Source: Tissierellia bacterium
Lineage (GTDB): Bacteria > Bacillota > Clostridia > Tissierellales > Peptoniphilaceae
DNA: 64,000 bases
Direction of reading: 5' to 3'
Assembly: GCA_030529425.1 (NCBI GenBank)
Contig: JAUMWX010000001.1
Span: 124,001 to 188,000 of the forward strand
Shown in pieces: positions 24,874 through 33,737 of this stretch. The notes below the pieces were generated by a model, which had not been told where the DNA came from, did not search any database, and saw nothing but the letters and a program-made list of their open reading frames with translations. A program made the translations under genes and the position numbers. How positions within the stretch are numbered: the first letter of the stretch is position 1; the number at the start of each line of letters is the position of its first letter.

Positions 24874-25755
24874 ATGAAAGAGTATTTTGTTCATTACATC
24901 AATTTGGACAATGGCGAAAAGATAGCTTACAGAAAATCGGGAAAAGGTATTTACAACATAGTTTTGGTGCATGGAAATATGAGCTCATCGGTTCATTTTC
25001 AAGTGCTTATGGAAAAAATTGAAGACAGGTTTACAGTTTATGCTCTTGATTTACCCGGGTTCGGTGACAGTACATATAACAAGGAGTTAAATTCTCTTCG
25101 AGAAATGAGTAAATATCTTGTAGAATTCATAGAAAAACTGAATATTGACAAGACATATTTATTGGGTTGGTCTACGGGAGGCGGAGTCGTAATGGAGGCG
25201 GCGGCGGATATTCCTGAAAAAGTTCAAAAAATATTTTTATTATCGTCCGTGGGAGTTCACGGATATCCGATGTTTAGAAAGGATGAAAACTTTCAACCTA
25301 TACTTACGGAAAGAGTATTCAGGCGAGAAGACATAGCGATTGATCCGGTCCAAGTGTTGCCCGTATTACAAGCATATGAAACTAAAAATAAGGATTTTTT
25401 CAAACATTTATGGGAAAGTTTAATATATACCGATAAGGTTCCGCAAGGGGATGAGTATGATAAGTATTTGGATGCAATTTTGAAACAAAGGAATTTGGTG
25501 GATATAGATGTATCGCTTACAAATTTCAACATCACTCATGTAAATAACGGAGTTGTAGACGGAAGCGGAAGGATTGATTTAATAAAGGCGCCGGTTGTAA
25601 TAATTCACGGGGAGAATGACTTGGTGGTTCCTGTTGATTTTGCAAGATTGAGCAAACAATTTTTTGGTGACAGAGCTGAATTGGTAGTTATAGAAAATGC
25701 GGGACATTCAATTTTGACTGACAATTTATCTAAATTGGCAGAACTCATAAAATAA
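24874..25755 (+). CDS. Alpha/beta-hydrolase, copy 2
   Basis: A 293-residue paralogue of the hydrolase at 18.6 kb, with the same HGNMSSS oxyanion motif, the nucleophile elbow GWSTGGG, an acidic residue in HGENDLV and the His in NAGHSILTD. A TTG in frame at 24862 is possible, but GGAGG at 24864-24868 supports ATG 24874. It is the first gene of the second CoA-transferase cluster and starts 13 bases upstream of the KAS III-like gene. Substrate unknown. Confidence 0.82.
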   Translation: MKEYFVHYINLDNGEKIAYRKSGKGIYNIVLVHGNMSSSVHFQVLMEKIEDRFTVYALDLPGFGDSTYNKELNSLREMSKYLVEFIEKLNIDKTYLLGWSTGGGVVMEAAADIPEKVQKIFLLSSVGVHGYPMFRKDENFQPILTERVFRREDIAIDPVQVLPVLQAYETKNKDFFKHLWESLIYTDKVPQGDEYDKYLDAILKQRNLVDIDVSLTNFNITHVNNGVVDGSGRIDLIKAPVVIIHGENDLVVPVDFARLSKQFFGDRAELVVIENAGHSILTDNLSKLAELIK

Positions 25756-25767
25756 GGGAGGGAGATT

Positions 25768-26790
25768 ATGAAAGAAAATATTGGTGTTGCAGGACTTGGT
25801 GTTTATATTCCGGAAACATATATGACAGCAAAGGATATTTCGGATGCGACAAATGGAGTATGGTCTGAAGAAGCGGTTGTTGAAAAACTGGGAATAAAGA
25901 GGATTTATGTTCCCGGAAAGGATGACGGAACTCAGGAAATGGGAGCAAGGGCTTCAATTGCCGCGATAGAGGATGCGGGAATTGATCCTTTGGAGATTGA
26001 TGCAATTCTTTGTTTCGGAGAGGAATGGAAAGAATATCCTCTTACCACATCTGCATTATACATTCAAGATAGGGTCGGAGCTGTAAATGCTTGGGGAATT
26101 GATTTGCAAAATCGTTGTTGCTCTACTATATCGGCTTTAAAAATTGCAAAGGATTTAATGATTGCCGATCCGGATTTAAATTGTGTTCTTGTTGCCGGAG
26201 GATACAGAAATGGAGATTTTGTAGACTTTGAAGATAAAGACATGTCCATGATGTACAATCTTTCAGCGGGTGGCGGAGCCATGATTCTTAAGAAAGGGAT
26301 GGACAGAAATTTGGTTTTGGGATCCCATATTATTTCGGACGGATCTCTTTCAAGGACTGCCGGCGTTGAAATCGGAGGAACTTTGAATCCTATCAATTCT
26401 GAAAATATTAAAGAGGCATATAAATCACTTAAGTTGTTGGAGCCGGTAAAAATGAAGGACAGATTAAATTTAGTTTCCATGCCGAACTGGATAAAATGCA
26501 TAGATAAGGCATTGGAAAAATCAAAACTCAAGAGAGAAGACATCGACTTTTTGAATATTTTGCACATTAAGAAATCCGGACATTTGGGAATGTTGAAAAT
26601 GTTAGGACTTACAGAGCAACAATCCTATTATTTGGAAGAATACGGACATATGGGACAGGTTGACCAAATACTGGTTTGGAAGATAGCCAGAGATAAGGGA
26701 CTAGTGAAAGATGGAGATGTAATAGTTACTATAGCTGCCGGAATAGGATATGTTTGGGCTGCCAATGTTATAAGATGGGGGAAAATATGA
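25768..26790 (+). CDS. KAS III-like thiolase-fold enzyme
   Basis: A 340-residue protein of the 3-oxoacyl-ACP synthase III/HMG-CoA synthase-like fold. The predicted nucleophile is Cys117 or Cys118 in QNRCCSTISA, and His266 is in ILHIKKSGH. At the position of the usual active-site Asn the sequence reads EYGHMGQVDQ, placing a His (about 294) where FabH has Asn. So the Cys-His-Asn triad is altered. The cluster context suggests acyl-CoA condensation or acyl transfer on a secondary metabolite rather than housekeeping fatty acid synthesis. Its stop overlaps the ATG of livH (ATGA). Confidence 0.75.
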   Translation: MKENIGVAGLGVYIPETYMTAKDISDATNGVWSEEAVVEKLGIKRIYVPGKDDGTQEMGARASIAAIEDAGIDPLEIDAILCFGEEWKEYPLTTSALYIQDRVGAVNAWGIDLQNRCCSTISALKIAKDLMIADPDLNCVLVAGGYRNGDFVDFEDKDMSMMYNLSAGGGAMILKKGMDRNLVLGSHIISDGSLSRTAGVEIGGTLNPINSENIKEAYKSLKLLEPVKMKDRLNLVSMPNWIKCIDKALEKSKLKREDIDFLNILHIKKSGHLGMLKMLGLTEQQSYYLEEYGHMGQVDQILVWKIARDKGLVKDGDVIVTIAAGIGYVWAANVIRWGKI

Positions 26791-27152
26791 GTAGCTTTAT
26801 AGGCGTAATACTTAGAAGCTTGGAATATGGAAGTATTTATGCGTTGGCCTCATTAAGTATTATTCTTGTATATAGAACATCTTTTACAACAAATTTTGCT
26901 CAAGGTGTGTTGGGGATGTTTAATACTTACTTGGTGGCAACTCTTGTTGTAAATAAAGGTTTCAGTCTTTATTTGGCGATTCCTTTCGGAATACTGAGTG
27001 CCATATTGATAGGTGTTTTGATAGATATAGTTGTTATAAGGAGAGCTAAAGGAATTAATCCTGTCGGAAAGCAAATGATAACACTTGGATTAATCAATAT
27101 AATTTTAGGGATAACACCTTTTATACAAAGGAGATATTATGAAACTTTATGA
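26787..27152 (+). pseudogene. Truncated branched-chain ABC permease (livH fragment)
   Basis: The first 121 or so residues of a LivH-type inner-membrane permease, which is usually about 290. The reading starts at ATG 26787, overlapping the upstream stop, with motifs typical of the family N-terminus (SLEYGSIYALASLSIILVYRT, split: SLEYGSIYAL, SIILVYRTSF, NFAQGVLGMF). After TLGLINIILGITPFI the frame runs into the ribosome site of the next CoA-transferase gene and stops. No livM, livG, livF or livK follows. The simplest reading is a deletion that removed the rest of the transporter. Confidence 0.82.
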
Positions 27153-28461
27153 AGAAAAATTAATAAGTGCAGCGGATGCCGTTAAATTGGTAAAATCAAA
27201 TGATCATATAGTTACGGGTTTGGGTGCCGCCGAAGGCAGGAATTTTCTTTCTCAGTTACATACAATGAAAAAGGATGTTACCAATATTACCATATCAAAT
27301 TGTCTTCCTATGAATAATTTTAAAATATTTGAACCGGAATATGCGGAAAGAGTAAATTTAGACGGTTTGTTTTTTGCACCTATTTTCAGAAAAATATTTA
27401 AGCAAGGAAATACATCATATATACCTAATAATTTACATTCGGCTGCAAAAGCAAGATTCTACCATAAAAAGCCGAATATTTATGTGGGATCATGTACGAT
27501 GCCTGATAAACACGGATATGTTTCACTTTCAACAGGAAATACATATGAAAAATTGGCTATTGAACTGGCGGATATTGTAATTTTAGAGCCTAACAAGAAT
27601 TTTCCGAGAACCTTTGGTGATGTCGAAGTATCAATAAATGATGTCGATTATTTCATAGAGTCGGATTATCCGATACCTACAATCCCTGATGTTGAGCCTA
27701 ATGAAAAGGATATGAAAATCGGTAAACTCATAGCGGATTTAATTCCTGACGGAGCGACTATTCAACTTGGAATAGGCGGAATTCCCAATGCGGTTGCAAA
27801 ATTTTTATATGACAAAAAAGATTTGGGAGTTCACACGGAAATGTTAACATCTGAAATAGCCAAATTATCAAAGGCGGGAGTTGTTACCGGGAAGAAAAAA
27901 ACTATAAATAAAGGAAAGATAACAACTACTTTCATCTTGGGGAATGAGGAGTTGTATGAATTTGTTGACAATAATCCTACGGTTCAAATATTAAACGGCG
28001 GATATACAAATGATCCTAAAGTAATTGCTCAAAATGACAATATGTATTCAATTAATACGGCGATAGAGGTTGATTTGACGGGACAGGTGTGTTCCGAGTC
28101 AATAGGAACCATGCAAATCTCAGGAAGCGGAGGACAGGCAGATACTGCGAGAGGGGCGGTGGAATCAAAGGGAGGAAGATCCATAATTGCACTTTACTCT
28201 ACTCAAATAGTAAAAAACAGAGAAACCGGAGAAAAAACACCTAAATCTAAAATTCAGGCAATACTAACTCCTGGGGCGGCTGTAACTCTTCACAGATCGG
28301 ATGTGGATTTGGTCGTAACCGAGTACGGAGTTGCCGACTTAAGAGGTAAGACCATCAGAGAGAGGGTTCAAGCTTTGATAAATATAGCACATCCTGACTT
28401 TAGGGAAAATCTTAAGGAAGAGGCTTTGTCACTGGGAATAATAGGAAAGTGGAGAGAGTGA
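27139..28461 (+). CDS. CoA-transferase, copy 2
   Basis: A 440-residue paralogue of the CoA-transferase at 19.8 kb, sharing nearly all family motifs: predicted catalytic Glu234 in VHTEMLTSE, GSGGQADTARGA and TTFILGNEELYEF. It most resembles 4-hydroxybutyrate/butyryl-CoA:acetate transferases. AAAGGAG precedes the ATG, which lies inside the tail of the livH fragment. The reading frame is intact even though its neighbours on both sides are damaged, so selection may still maintain it. Its divergence from copy 1 in the first 100 residues suggests a different acyl partner. Confidence 0.83.
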   Translation: MKLYEEKLISAADAVKLVKSNDHIVTGLGAAEGRNFLSQLHTMKKDVTNITISNCLPMNNFKIFEPEYAERVNLDGLFFAPIFRKIFKQGNTSYIPNNLHSAAKARFYHKKPNIYVGSCTMPDKHGYVSLSTGNTYEKLAIELADIVILEPNKNFPRTFGDVEVSINDVDYFIESDYPIPTIPDVEPNEKDMKIGKLIADLIPDGATIQLGIGGIPNAVAKFLYDKKDLGVHTEMLTSEIAKLSKAGVVTGKKKTINKGKITTTFILGNEELYEFVDNNPTVQILNGGYTNDPKVIAQNDNMYSINTAIEVDLTGQVCSESIGTMQISGSGGQADTARGAVESKGGRSIIALYSTQIVKNRETGEKTPKSKIQAILTPGAAVTLHRSDVDLVVTEYGVADLRGKTIRERVQALINIAHPDFRENLKEEALSLGIIGKWRE

Positions 28462-28842
28462 TGTTTTTTGAAACTAAAGGAAATAATATTTATTATGAAG
28501 TGCATGGTGAGGGAGAGCCGATCATCCTGTTAAACGGAATAATGATGTCAACTCTGTCTTGGCAAGAATTTATTGAACCTTTGACGAAAAACAACAGATT
28601 GATACTCTTGGATTTTTTTAATCAGGGACAGTCGGATAAATTGTCCGACCATGATTATCGGATGCGAATATGATTTTGTGACCCCTTTTTATCAACAGGA
28701 AGAATTGCACAAAAGTATAAAGAATTCTGAATTGCTATTCATTAAGGAGAGCGGACATGGTATAATGTATGAAAAACCGGTTATTTTCACTTCCACACTA
28801 TTAGGATTTGTAAATAATTGTAAAATTAATTATAATGTGTAG
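28461..28842 (+). pseudogene. Alpha/beta-hydrolase with internal deletion
   Basis: Two pieces of one alpha/beta-hydrolase. The first frame (ATG 28461, overlapping the CoA-transferase stop) encodes the N-terminus through LDFFNQGQSDKLSDHDY and then goes out of frame to a stop at 28673. The second frame, from about 28651, resumes with IIGCEYDFVTPF (the acidic residue region) and ends with the His in ESGHGIMYE at 28842. The middle part with the nucleophile elbow (about 130 residues) is missing. The gene is inactive. The junction lies near 28650-28665. Confidence 0.85.
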
Positions 28843-28850
28843 TATACATT
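28808..28850 (+). promoter_or_regulatory. TetR gene promoter and operator-like palindrome
   Basis: TTGTAA (28808-28813), a 17-base spacer and TATAAT (28831-28836). A near-palindrome AATGTGTA-G-TATACATT (28834-28850, 7 of 8 pairs) overlaps the -10 and fits the size of a TetR-family operator. Autoregulation by the downstream gene is likely but inferred. Confidence 0.5.
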
Positions 28851-28867
28851 AGTTAAGAGAGGAATAA

Positions 28868-29467
28868 ATGAGTTTAATCAATAGACCGAAAACCACAAGA
28901 GGAGAGAAGACGCTACAAAGTATCATCGATGCTGCCGAAATTGTGTTTTACGAAAAAGGATATAATGGATCAACAATTAAAGATATTTCAAATGAAGCGG
29001 GCGTATCCGTGGGTACAATATACATTTACTTTCCGGATAAGAAAAGTATATATGATTATCTTTTATTACAATACAGCAAGTATATAAGAGCAAATATAGC
29101 TAAGAGAATTGAGGGGATAAAGTCAAGAAAAGAGGCTGAAAGACTTGGTTTACTTGTGTTTTTGGAAATAGTTAGAGAAAGTAAATATATTTACAATATA
29201 ATATGGGAATCTTTATATATTGATAAACAAAAGTTTATTGATTATTACATGGACTTTGCGGAACACTATTCAAAACAGATTAAAGAAGCAATGGATGACG
29301 GTGTAATGTTAAAGTATGATCCTGAAGTTGTTGCATGGACTTTGATGGGAATTTCAAACTTTATAGGGTTGAGGTATGTAATGTTCAAAGATAATGAAGA
29401 CCTGGATAAGGTTGCAGATGAAGTGATGAATATGTTAGATAGAGGACTATTTGGAACAGAAAAATAA
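28868..29467 (+). CDS. TetR/AcrR-family transcription regulator
   Basis: A 199-residue regulator. The N-terminal helix-turn-helix is at about 17-60 (AAEIVFYEKGYNGSTIKDI, split here as AAEIVFYEKGY and IKDISNEAGVSVGTIYIYF). The C-terminal ligand domain (about 65-199) is helical and without a family signature that I can name. The AGAGAGG ribosome site fits. It lies at the end of the acyl-CoA-type cluster but has its own promoter, so it may repress that cluster in response to an acyl-CoA or a related ligand; this is inference. Confidence 0.88.
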   Translation: MSLINRPKTTRGEKTLQSIIDAAEIVFYEKGYNGSTIKDISNEAGVSVGTIYIYFPDKKSIYDYLLLQYSKYIRANIAKRIEGIKSRKEAERLGLLVFLEIVRESKYIYNIIWESLYIDKQKFIDYYMDFAEHYSKQIKEAMDDGVMLKYDPEVVAWTLMGISNFIGLRYVMFKDNEDLDKVADEVMNMLDRGLFGTEK

Positions 29468-29472
29468 TAATC

Positions 29473-29502
29473 AAAATCCGGAAAATATAATTTCCGGATT
29501 TT
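29473..29502 (+). terminator. Terminator after tetR
   Basis: Perfect 12-bp stem AAAATCCGGAAA (29473-29484) with TTTCCGGATTTT (29491-29502), followed by T-rich sequence. Confidence 0.85.
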
Positions 29503-29513
29503 ATAATTTTTAA

Positions 29514-29522
29514 TGGTATAAT
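29514..29522 (+). promoter_or_regulatory. murA promoter, extended -10
   Basis: TGG plus TATAAT (29517-29522), just after the tetR terminator; the -35 would fall inside the terminator arm. It serves the murA-recD2-comF-aldolase run. Confidence 0.55.
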
Positions 29523-29597
29523 ATAAGTGGATAATTTTAAGTAAAGTATTTTTTGTTCGCGCAGGATGGAAAATATATGTTAGTTATAGGAGGAATA

Positions 29598-30863
29598 ATG
29601 GAATATATAAGAGTTCGTAAGAGCGGTCCATTAAAGGGAGAGGTAGTTATTGAAGGCGCTAAAAATACAGCACTGCCTATTTTAGCAGCTACTCTTCTAA
29701 CTAAGGAAGAAACGATTATCTCAGGAGTTCCGCCACTAAAAGATGTAGAGATAATGATTGAAGTTTTAAAATCTTTAGGGGCTACTGTTGAATATTTGGA
29801 TGAGAAAAAAATTAAAATTAGAAATGAAAATTTAGTTAGGTATGAAACTCCATATGAATTGATGGACAAAATGAGAGCCTCTTTTTTGGTAATGGGACCA
29901 CTGTTGACGAGGTTGGGAAAGACGATTACGAATTTGCCGGGTGGTTGTAATATAGGAGCAAGACCTGTCGATCTTCATCTGAAAGGATTTAAATCATTGG
30001 GGGCTGAAATTTCTGAGGATGTCAATGCAATCGGAGCCAGAGTTGAAGGCAGATTGAAAGGCGGGTATGTATATTTGGATTTTCCTTCTGTGGGAGCGAC
30101 CGAAAATATAATGATGGCGGCAGTGTTGGCTGATGGTGAGACCGTTATAGACAATGCTGCAATGGAACCGGAAATAACTGATTTGGCGAATTTTCTTACA
30201 AAAATGGGGGCAAAGATTAAGGGACCGGGAACACAAACCATTACGATTGAAGGAGTTCGTGAACTTAAAGGAACCAGTCATACCATAATACCTGACAGAA
30301 TTGAAGCGAGTACCTATATGGTTGCAGCGGCGATAACCAAGGGGGATGTGATTGTCAAAAATGTTTTGGCATCTCATGTAAGACCCGTTATTGCAAAGCT
30401 TAGAGAAATGGGTTGCACGGTTGAAATTGATGACGATGCGGATATGGTCAGGGTTATAGGAACTGAAAATCTTAAAGCCACACATATCAGAACACTTCCA
30501 TATCCGGGATTTCCGACAGATGCACAGTCTCAATTCATGACCTTAATGACGATATGTCAGGGGGAATCCAGCGTCGAGGAAACGGTGTTTGAAAACAGAT
30601 TCATGCATGTTGAAGAATTACAAAAAATGTCGGCTCTGATTATAACTGAAGGTAATGAGGCGAAGATTATGGGGGTTCCGAAACTTAAAGGAGCAAAAGT
30701 AAAGGCGACCGATTTGAGAGCGGGAGCATCATGTATATTAGCAGGCTTAGTTGCAGAGGGTGAGACTTTAATTTATGATACATATCATATATATAGAGGT
30801 TATTATGATGTTATTCGTAAATTCAGAGAACTGGGCGCGGATATAGAAGTTGTACAGGAATAG
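29598..30863 (+). CDS. murA: UDP-GlcNAc 1-carboxyvinyltransferase
   Basis: A 421-residue enolpyruvyl transferase catalysing the first committed step of peptidoglycan synthesis (UDP-GlcNAc plus PEP). The catalytic Cys117 is in LPGGCNIGARPVD, the Cys form expected to be fosfomycin-sensitive. The substrate-binding motif AKNTALPIL is at 21-29. The frame is open back to 29553, but AGGAGG at 29588-29593 points to ATG 29598. recD2 follows 11 bases downstream. Confidence 0.96.
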   Translation: MEYIRVRKSGPLKGEVVIEGAKNTALPILAATLLTKEETIISGVPPLKDVEIMIEVLKSLGATVEYLDEKKIKIRNENLVRYETPYELMDKMRASFLVMGPLLTRLGKTITNLPGGCNIGARPVDLHLKGFKSLGAEISEDVNAIGARVEGRLKGGYVYLDFPSVGATENIMMAAVLADGETVIDNAAMEPEITDLANFLTKMGAKIKGPGTQTITIEGVRELKGTSHTIIPDRIEASTYMVAAAITKGDVIVKNVLASHVRPVIAKLREMGCTVEIDDDADMVRVIGTENLKATHIRTLPYPGFPTDAQSQFMTLMTICQGESSVEETVFENRFMHVEELQKMSALIITEGNEAKIMGVPKLKGAKVKATDLRAGASCILAGLVAEGETLIYDTYHIYRGYYDVIRKFRELGADIEVVQE

Positions 30864-30874
30864 CAGGGATTATT

Positions 30875-33097
30875 ATGATAAATGCAGAGGGAATAGTTGT
30901 AGATATTAGATTTAGAAACGAGGATAGCTATTATACTGTTTTTTCATTGGATACTGATGACGGTCCAATAACGGTTGTGGGCAAAATTGCCCAAATAAAT
31001 GTTGGGGATAGCATAAAAGTGTTTGGTAATCTGATTTATCATAGTATTTATGGGGAACAAATCCAATTAGAGACATATGAAAAAGTTATGCCAAGCACTA
31101 TGGTACAGATTGAAAAGTACCTTGCGTCTGGCATTTTTCCTTTTATAGGGAAAAAGACGGCAAGAGAAATAGTAAAAAGATTCAAAGAACAGAGCTTGGA
31201 TATAATGACTGAAGAACCCATGAGATTGAAAGAAATATCGGGGCTGGGAAAGAAAAAAATAGAAAAAATTCATGATGCTGTTATGAAGGAAAAGGAGAGC
31301 AGAAACACTTTTATTTTTCTTCAAAGCTTGGGTCTTGGAAATAAATTGTCTATTGAAATATACAGAAAATACAAAGGAAATACCATTGAAATTATCAGGG
31401 AAAATCCATACATTTTGATTGATGATATCAAGGGAATAGGCTTTAACATAGCGGATAAAATTGCCTTGAGAAATAATATAAAACCCGACTCACCGTTTAG
31501 AATAGCTGCCGGGATTACCTATTTTTTAAATCAAAGTGCAAATGTATCCGGACATTGCTATTTAAATGAAAAATATCTTATAGAAGAAGTTGCAAATTTG
31601 TTGGGAGTGGACAGTTCTTTAATCAGTGAAGAAATAGTTAATTTACAATATACAAACAAATTAAAAAAGGAAAAAATAGATTCTGAGGAGGTAATATACT
31701 TAAGAAGAATTTATGAGATAGAAAAAAGCGTGGTTTCTTCAGTGTTGAAACTGATTTATAGTCAAGAAAAGAAGTTAAACAATGACTTGGATAAAATTAT
31801 TTTCGAGATTGAGGAATTTGAAAATATAAAATATTCTGAAACTCAAAGAGAGGCTATAAAATCGGCAGTGAGCGAAAATATTATGGTTATAACCGGAGGC
31901 CCGGGCACCGGTAAAACCACAATAATCAAGGGCATTATTTCAATACTTGAGCAATTAAATAAAAAATATATTTTATGTGCTCCTACGGGGAGGGCGGCTA
32001 AGAGAATGGAAGAGTCAACAGGAAAGACTTCATCTACGATCCACAGATTGTTGGGATATAAATCAATTGAGGATGAGGAGAATTTTCTTGATCACGATGA
32101 AAATAATCCCATTGATACGGATGTAATTATTATTGATGAAATGAGTATGGTTGATATTTTTCTTATGAATAATTTGATGAGAGCTATAAATACCGATACC
32201 AAAGTCATATTGGTTGGAGATGTTGACCAACTTCCTTCAGTAGGCGCCGGAAATGTACTCAACGATTTGATTGACTCAGAGGCGATATTAACCGTAAAGT
32301 TGGATACAATTTTCAGACAGGGGAAGGAATCCAATATTGTAAAAAATGCTCATCTCATCAATACGGGTAAATTACCTATTTTGAATGAGGAAGGAAAAGA
32401 TTTTTTCTTTGTTAAGACAAGAAGCGATACGGAGACCTTAAATACTGTTGTCGATTTGGTAAAAAACAGATTGCCGTCTCATTATGGAGTTGATGCATTA
32501 AAGGATATTCAGGTTTTGACTCCTACCAAAAAAGGAATTTGCGGTACGGAGAATTTGAATTATCATCTGCAAAACTCTTTGAATCCAAAAGAATTTAACA
32601 GGGTGGAGATGGAATATCAAAATACGGTTTATCGCGAACAGGATAAGGTGATGCAGATTAGAAACAATTATGATTTAGAGCTTAGAGATAATTATGGCAA
32701 TCTTTATAACGGTATATATAACGGAGATATAGGATTTATAAGAAATGTATTTACGGATACATCTTCAATAGAAGTGATTATTGATGAAAAAAGAGTATTA
32801 TATGAGTTTAAAGATTTGTCCGATCTTGCATTATCCTACGCAATTACCATTCACAAGTCACAGGGATCGGAATTTCCGATTGTCGTAATCCCGATGTTTA
32901 ACGCTCCGTTTATGTTATTAACGAGAAATATACTGTATACGGGAGTAACGAGAGGCAGGAGTTTGGTTGTTTTGGTAGGCGATGAGGCGATAATGAGAAA
33001 AATGATTGAAAACACATTTAGACAGAAAAGAAATTCAGGATTGGGTTTATACTTGAAAAGGGCTGTAAAAGATATCGGAGAATTATATGGTATTTGA
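30875..33097 (+). CDS. recD2: RecD2-type DNA helicase
   Basis: A 740-residue superfamily 1 helicase of the RecBC-independent RecD2 class, identified by the long N-terminal region (about 1-320) containing helix-hairpin-helix-like segments (ISGLGKKKIEKI, DIKGIGFNIADKI). Walker A is GGPGTGKT at 341-348, Walker B is VIIIDEMSMVD, and the C-terminal motif reads YAITIHKSQGSEF. It unwinds DNA 5' to 3' in repair. The ribosome site is weak (AGGGA). It overlaps the next gene by 11 bases. Confidence 0.94.
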   Translation: MINAEGIVVDIRFRNEDSYYTVFSLDTDDGPITVVGKIAQINVGDSIKVFGNLIYHSIYGEQIQLETYEKVMPSTMVQIEKYLASGIFPFIGKKTAREIVKRFKEQSLDIMTEEPMRLKEISGLGKKKIEKIHDAVMKEKESRNTFIFLQSLGLGNKLSIEIYRKYKGNTIEIIRENPYILIDDIKGIGFNIADKIALRNNIKPDSPFRIAAGITYFLNQSANVSGHCYLNEKYLIEEVANLLGVDSSLISEEIVNLQYTNKLKKEKIDSEEVIYLRRIYEIEKSVVSSVLKLIYSQEKKLNNDLDKIIFEIEEFENIKYSETQREAIKSAVSENIMVITGGPGTGKTTIIKGIISILEQLNKKYILCAPTGRAAKRMEESTGKTSSTIHRLLGYKSIEDEENFLDHDENNPIDTDVIIIDEMSMVDIFLMNNLMRAINTDTKVILVGDVDQLPSVGAGNVLNDLIDSEAILTVKLDTIFRQGKESNIVKNAHLINTGKLPILNEEGKDFFFVKTRSDTETLNTVVDLVKNRLPSHYGVDALKDIQVLTPTKKGICGTENLNYHLQNSLNPKEFNRVEMEYQNTVYREQDKVMQIRNNYDLELRDNYGNLYNGIYNGDIGFIRNVFTDTSSIEVIIDEKRVLYEFKDLSDLALSYAITIHKSQGSEFPIVVIPMFNAPFMLLTRNILYTGVTRGRSLVVLVGDEAIMRKMIENTFRQKRNSGLGLYLKRAVKDIGELYGI

Positions 33098-33737
33098 TTT
33101 TTTGTTTTTTGGAGAAGATTATTGTCCGATATGTTTTTGCGAAAAAACCGAAAACCATATATGCCATAATTGTAAAGCGAATTTGGATTTTGTTGACGGA
33201 AAGATTGAATTGGATAGGGGGATTTGTTTCTATCCTTATTTCTATAATTCATTTATAAAAAGAATTATTCGAGATTTTAAATTTAACAGAAAAACATATC
33301 TGGTAAAGCCTTTGGCTTATATGTTGGCGGAAAATATTGTGAGAAATCATATAGAAGCAGATTTTATTTCATATATACCTATGTATCATAAAGATGAGTT
33401 CAGAAGAGGATATAACCAGTCTGAACTTTTGGCAAGGGAGGTTTCTAAAATGTTGAAAATTTCCGTTATTGATCTGGTCGGGAAAATAAGGAGCACAAAG
33501 GAACAAAATAAACTTGATAAAGAGAGCAGACGAAATAATCTTTCAAATAGTTTTATTGTTAAAGAATCTTGTAATTTGAGCGGAAAAAGTATAATATTAA
33601 TAGATGATTTAGTAACTACCGGAGCAACATTCAATGAAGTTTCCAGAGTGATTTTAGAAAAATATGATGTGAGTATTAAATATTTGGCTATTACTTCTAG
33701 CCGGAATGGAGAAGATAATGACGAGCTTTTTAAATGA
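33087..33737 (+). CDS. ComF-family phosphoribosyltransferase-like protein
   Basis: A 216-residue protein with an N-terminal zinc-ribbon-like segment (CPICFC at about 13-18, then CHNC at about 25-28) and a C-terminal PRTase domain with the PRPP loop IILIDDLVTTGAT. In Bacillus ComFC is needed for DNA uptake during transformation, but the PRTase activity is of unclear substrate. The ATG lies within the recD2 3' end, with GGAG at 33077-33080, so it is translationally coupled. No other competence gene is in the window. Confidence 0.87.
   Translation: MVFDFLFFGEDYCPICFCEKTENHICHNCKANLDFVDGKIELDRGICFYPYFYNSFIKRIIRDFKFNRKTYLVKPLAYMLAENIVRNHIEADFISYIPMYHKDEFRRGYNQSELLAREVSKMLKISVIDLVGKIRSTKEQNKLDKESRRNNLSNSFIVKESCNLSGKSIILIDDLVTTGATFNEVSRVILEKYDVSIKYLAITSSRNGEDNDELFK

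Noticed and set aside
26064..26567. A 167-codon minus-strand frame in the KAS III-like gene
   Set aside because: Antisense shadow with no promoter, ribosome site or recognisable domain.
30000..30533. Long minus-strand open frames inside murA
   Set aside because: They are antisense shadows without ribosome sites or plausible protein composition.
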